This document shows positions 33,875-34,009 of a stretch of 34,009 nt of DNA, piece by piece. The stretch is from Gammaproteobacteria bacterium (GTDB lineage Bacteria; Pseudomonadota; Gammaproteobacteria; Chromatiales; Chromatiaceae). The notes under the pieces were generated by a model. That model was not told where the DNA came from, made no database searches, and saw only the letters and a list, made by a program, of their open reading frames with translations. The stretch's first letter is position 1. Each line of letters starts with the position of its first letter. Position numbers and translations under genes: made by a program. The stretch covers positions 1-34,009 of the forward strand of contig JASJCU010000050.1 in NCBI GenBank assembly GCA_030065815.1, read 5' to 3'.

Positions 33875-33903
33875 TTGACACCGGCGGGCGGTTTCTCTAA
33901 AGT
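33875..33903 (+). promoter_or_regulatory. Sigma-70-type promoter P2, rightward
   Basis: TTGACA (33875-33880, perfect), a 17-base spacer and TAAAGT (33898-33903, 4 of 6). It is the strongest-looking sigma-70 promoter in the window, 66 bases after P1 and in the same direction. Confidence 0.75.
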
Positions 33904-34009
33904 TCCGGCGCTTCGCGGTCCGTAAGGGCCTGCTTGGTGCACGGTGCCCCGGCCACATCGCGCGGCCGCGGCTTGCCGATTACGACATCGACTTCGGAAC
34001 ACGGTCATG

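Larger units (their letters stand above)
33496..34009. other. Region upstream of dnaA, candidate oriC
   Basis: About 510 bases without a convincing gene. It holds a perfect DnaA box (33730-33738), an AT-rich palindrome (33762-33781), a second dyad (33785-33800) and two rightward promoters. In gammaproteobacteria this position lies between dnaA and rpmH and often contains the origin. The final ATG (34007-34009) cannot be assigned. A minus frame (33814-34008) looks fortuitous. Confidence 0.55.

Noticed and set aside
33814-34008. 64-codon minus-strand open frame at the right edge
   Set aside because: It runs through two promoters that point the other way and has no family pattern.

Overview
The window is GC-rich, densely coded bacterial chromosome. 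It reads as a gammaproteobacterium at the replication origin. The right half has the conserved block glyQ-glyS-(MazG-like)-gmhB-plsC convergent with gyrB-recF-dnaN-dnaA, as in Pseudomonas and relatives. The middle has glnA followed by a DUF4124 gene and ntrB-ntrC, another common gammaproteobacterial order. A Tat-exported HiPIP, a demethoxyubiquinone hydroxylase and a fasciclin-domain protein fit a respiring, possibly Chromatiales-like lineage, but the sequence alone does not fix it below class.

Left part (1-7.6 kb): a large partial minus-strand gene (1-3070, cut by the window edge) joins a signal peptide, a FecR domain, TPR-like helices and a probable outer-membrane beta-barrel. It faces a Crp/Fnr-family regulator across about 600 bp. 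Three small minus-strand genes of unknown function follow, two of them with exported or membrane-type N-termini. Next is a two-gene unit: a small hypothetical gene and a stand-alone ODP di-iron protein.

Nitrogen block (7.8-13.2 kb, minus strand): glnA, a DUF4124 protein, ntrB and ntrC. The regulatory DNA is unusually readable. glnA has a sigma-54 promoter, a candidate IHF site and two NtrC-like sites 31 bp apart. ntrB has its own near-consensus sigma-54 promoter, a full match to the IHF consensus, and an almost perfect NtrC palindrome. Together they suggest that NtrC drives both its target glnA and its own operon.

Middle (13.1-21.7 kb): a tusA-like gene overlaps a CDF metal exporter. Divergent from it are a secreted MRJP/yellow-type beta-propeller gene and a small lipoprotein. 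Then come a type II haloacid dehalogenase-like protein, a fasciclin protein, a DUF4149-like membrane protein, a COQ7-type hydroxylase, HiPIP and a PP-loop ATPase. Several intergenic stretches here (16885-17349, 20022-20649) show no convincing gene.

Origin block (21.9-34.0 kb): glycyl-tRNA synthetase, heptose phosphatase, acyltransferase, gyrase B, RecF, the sliding clamp and DnaA. Three perfect DnaA boxes lie between genes. Two AT-rich stretches flank dnaA. Two perfect 16-bp parS palindromes lie inside recF. At the right edge are tandem rightward sigma-70-type promoters, presumably for rpmH-rnpA just outside the window (inferred from synteny). No rRNA, tRNA, CRISPR array, insertion sequence or prophage was seen.
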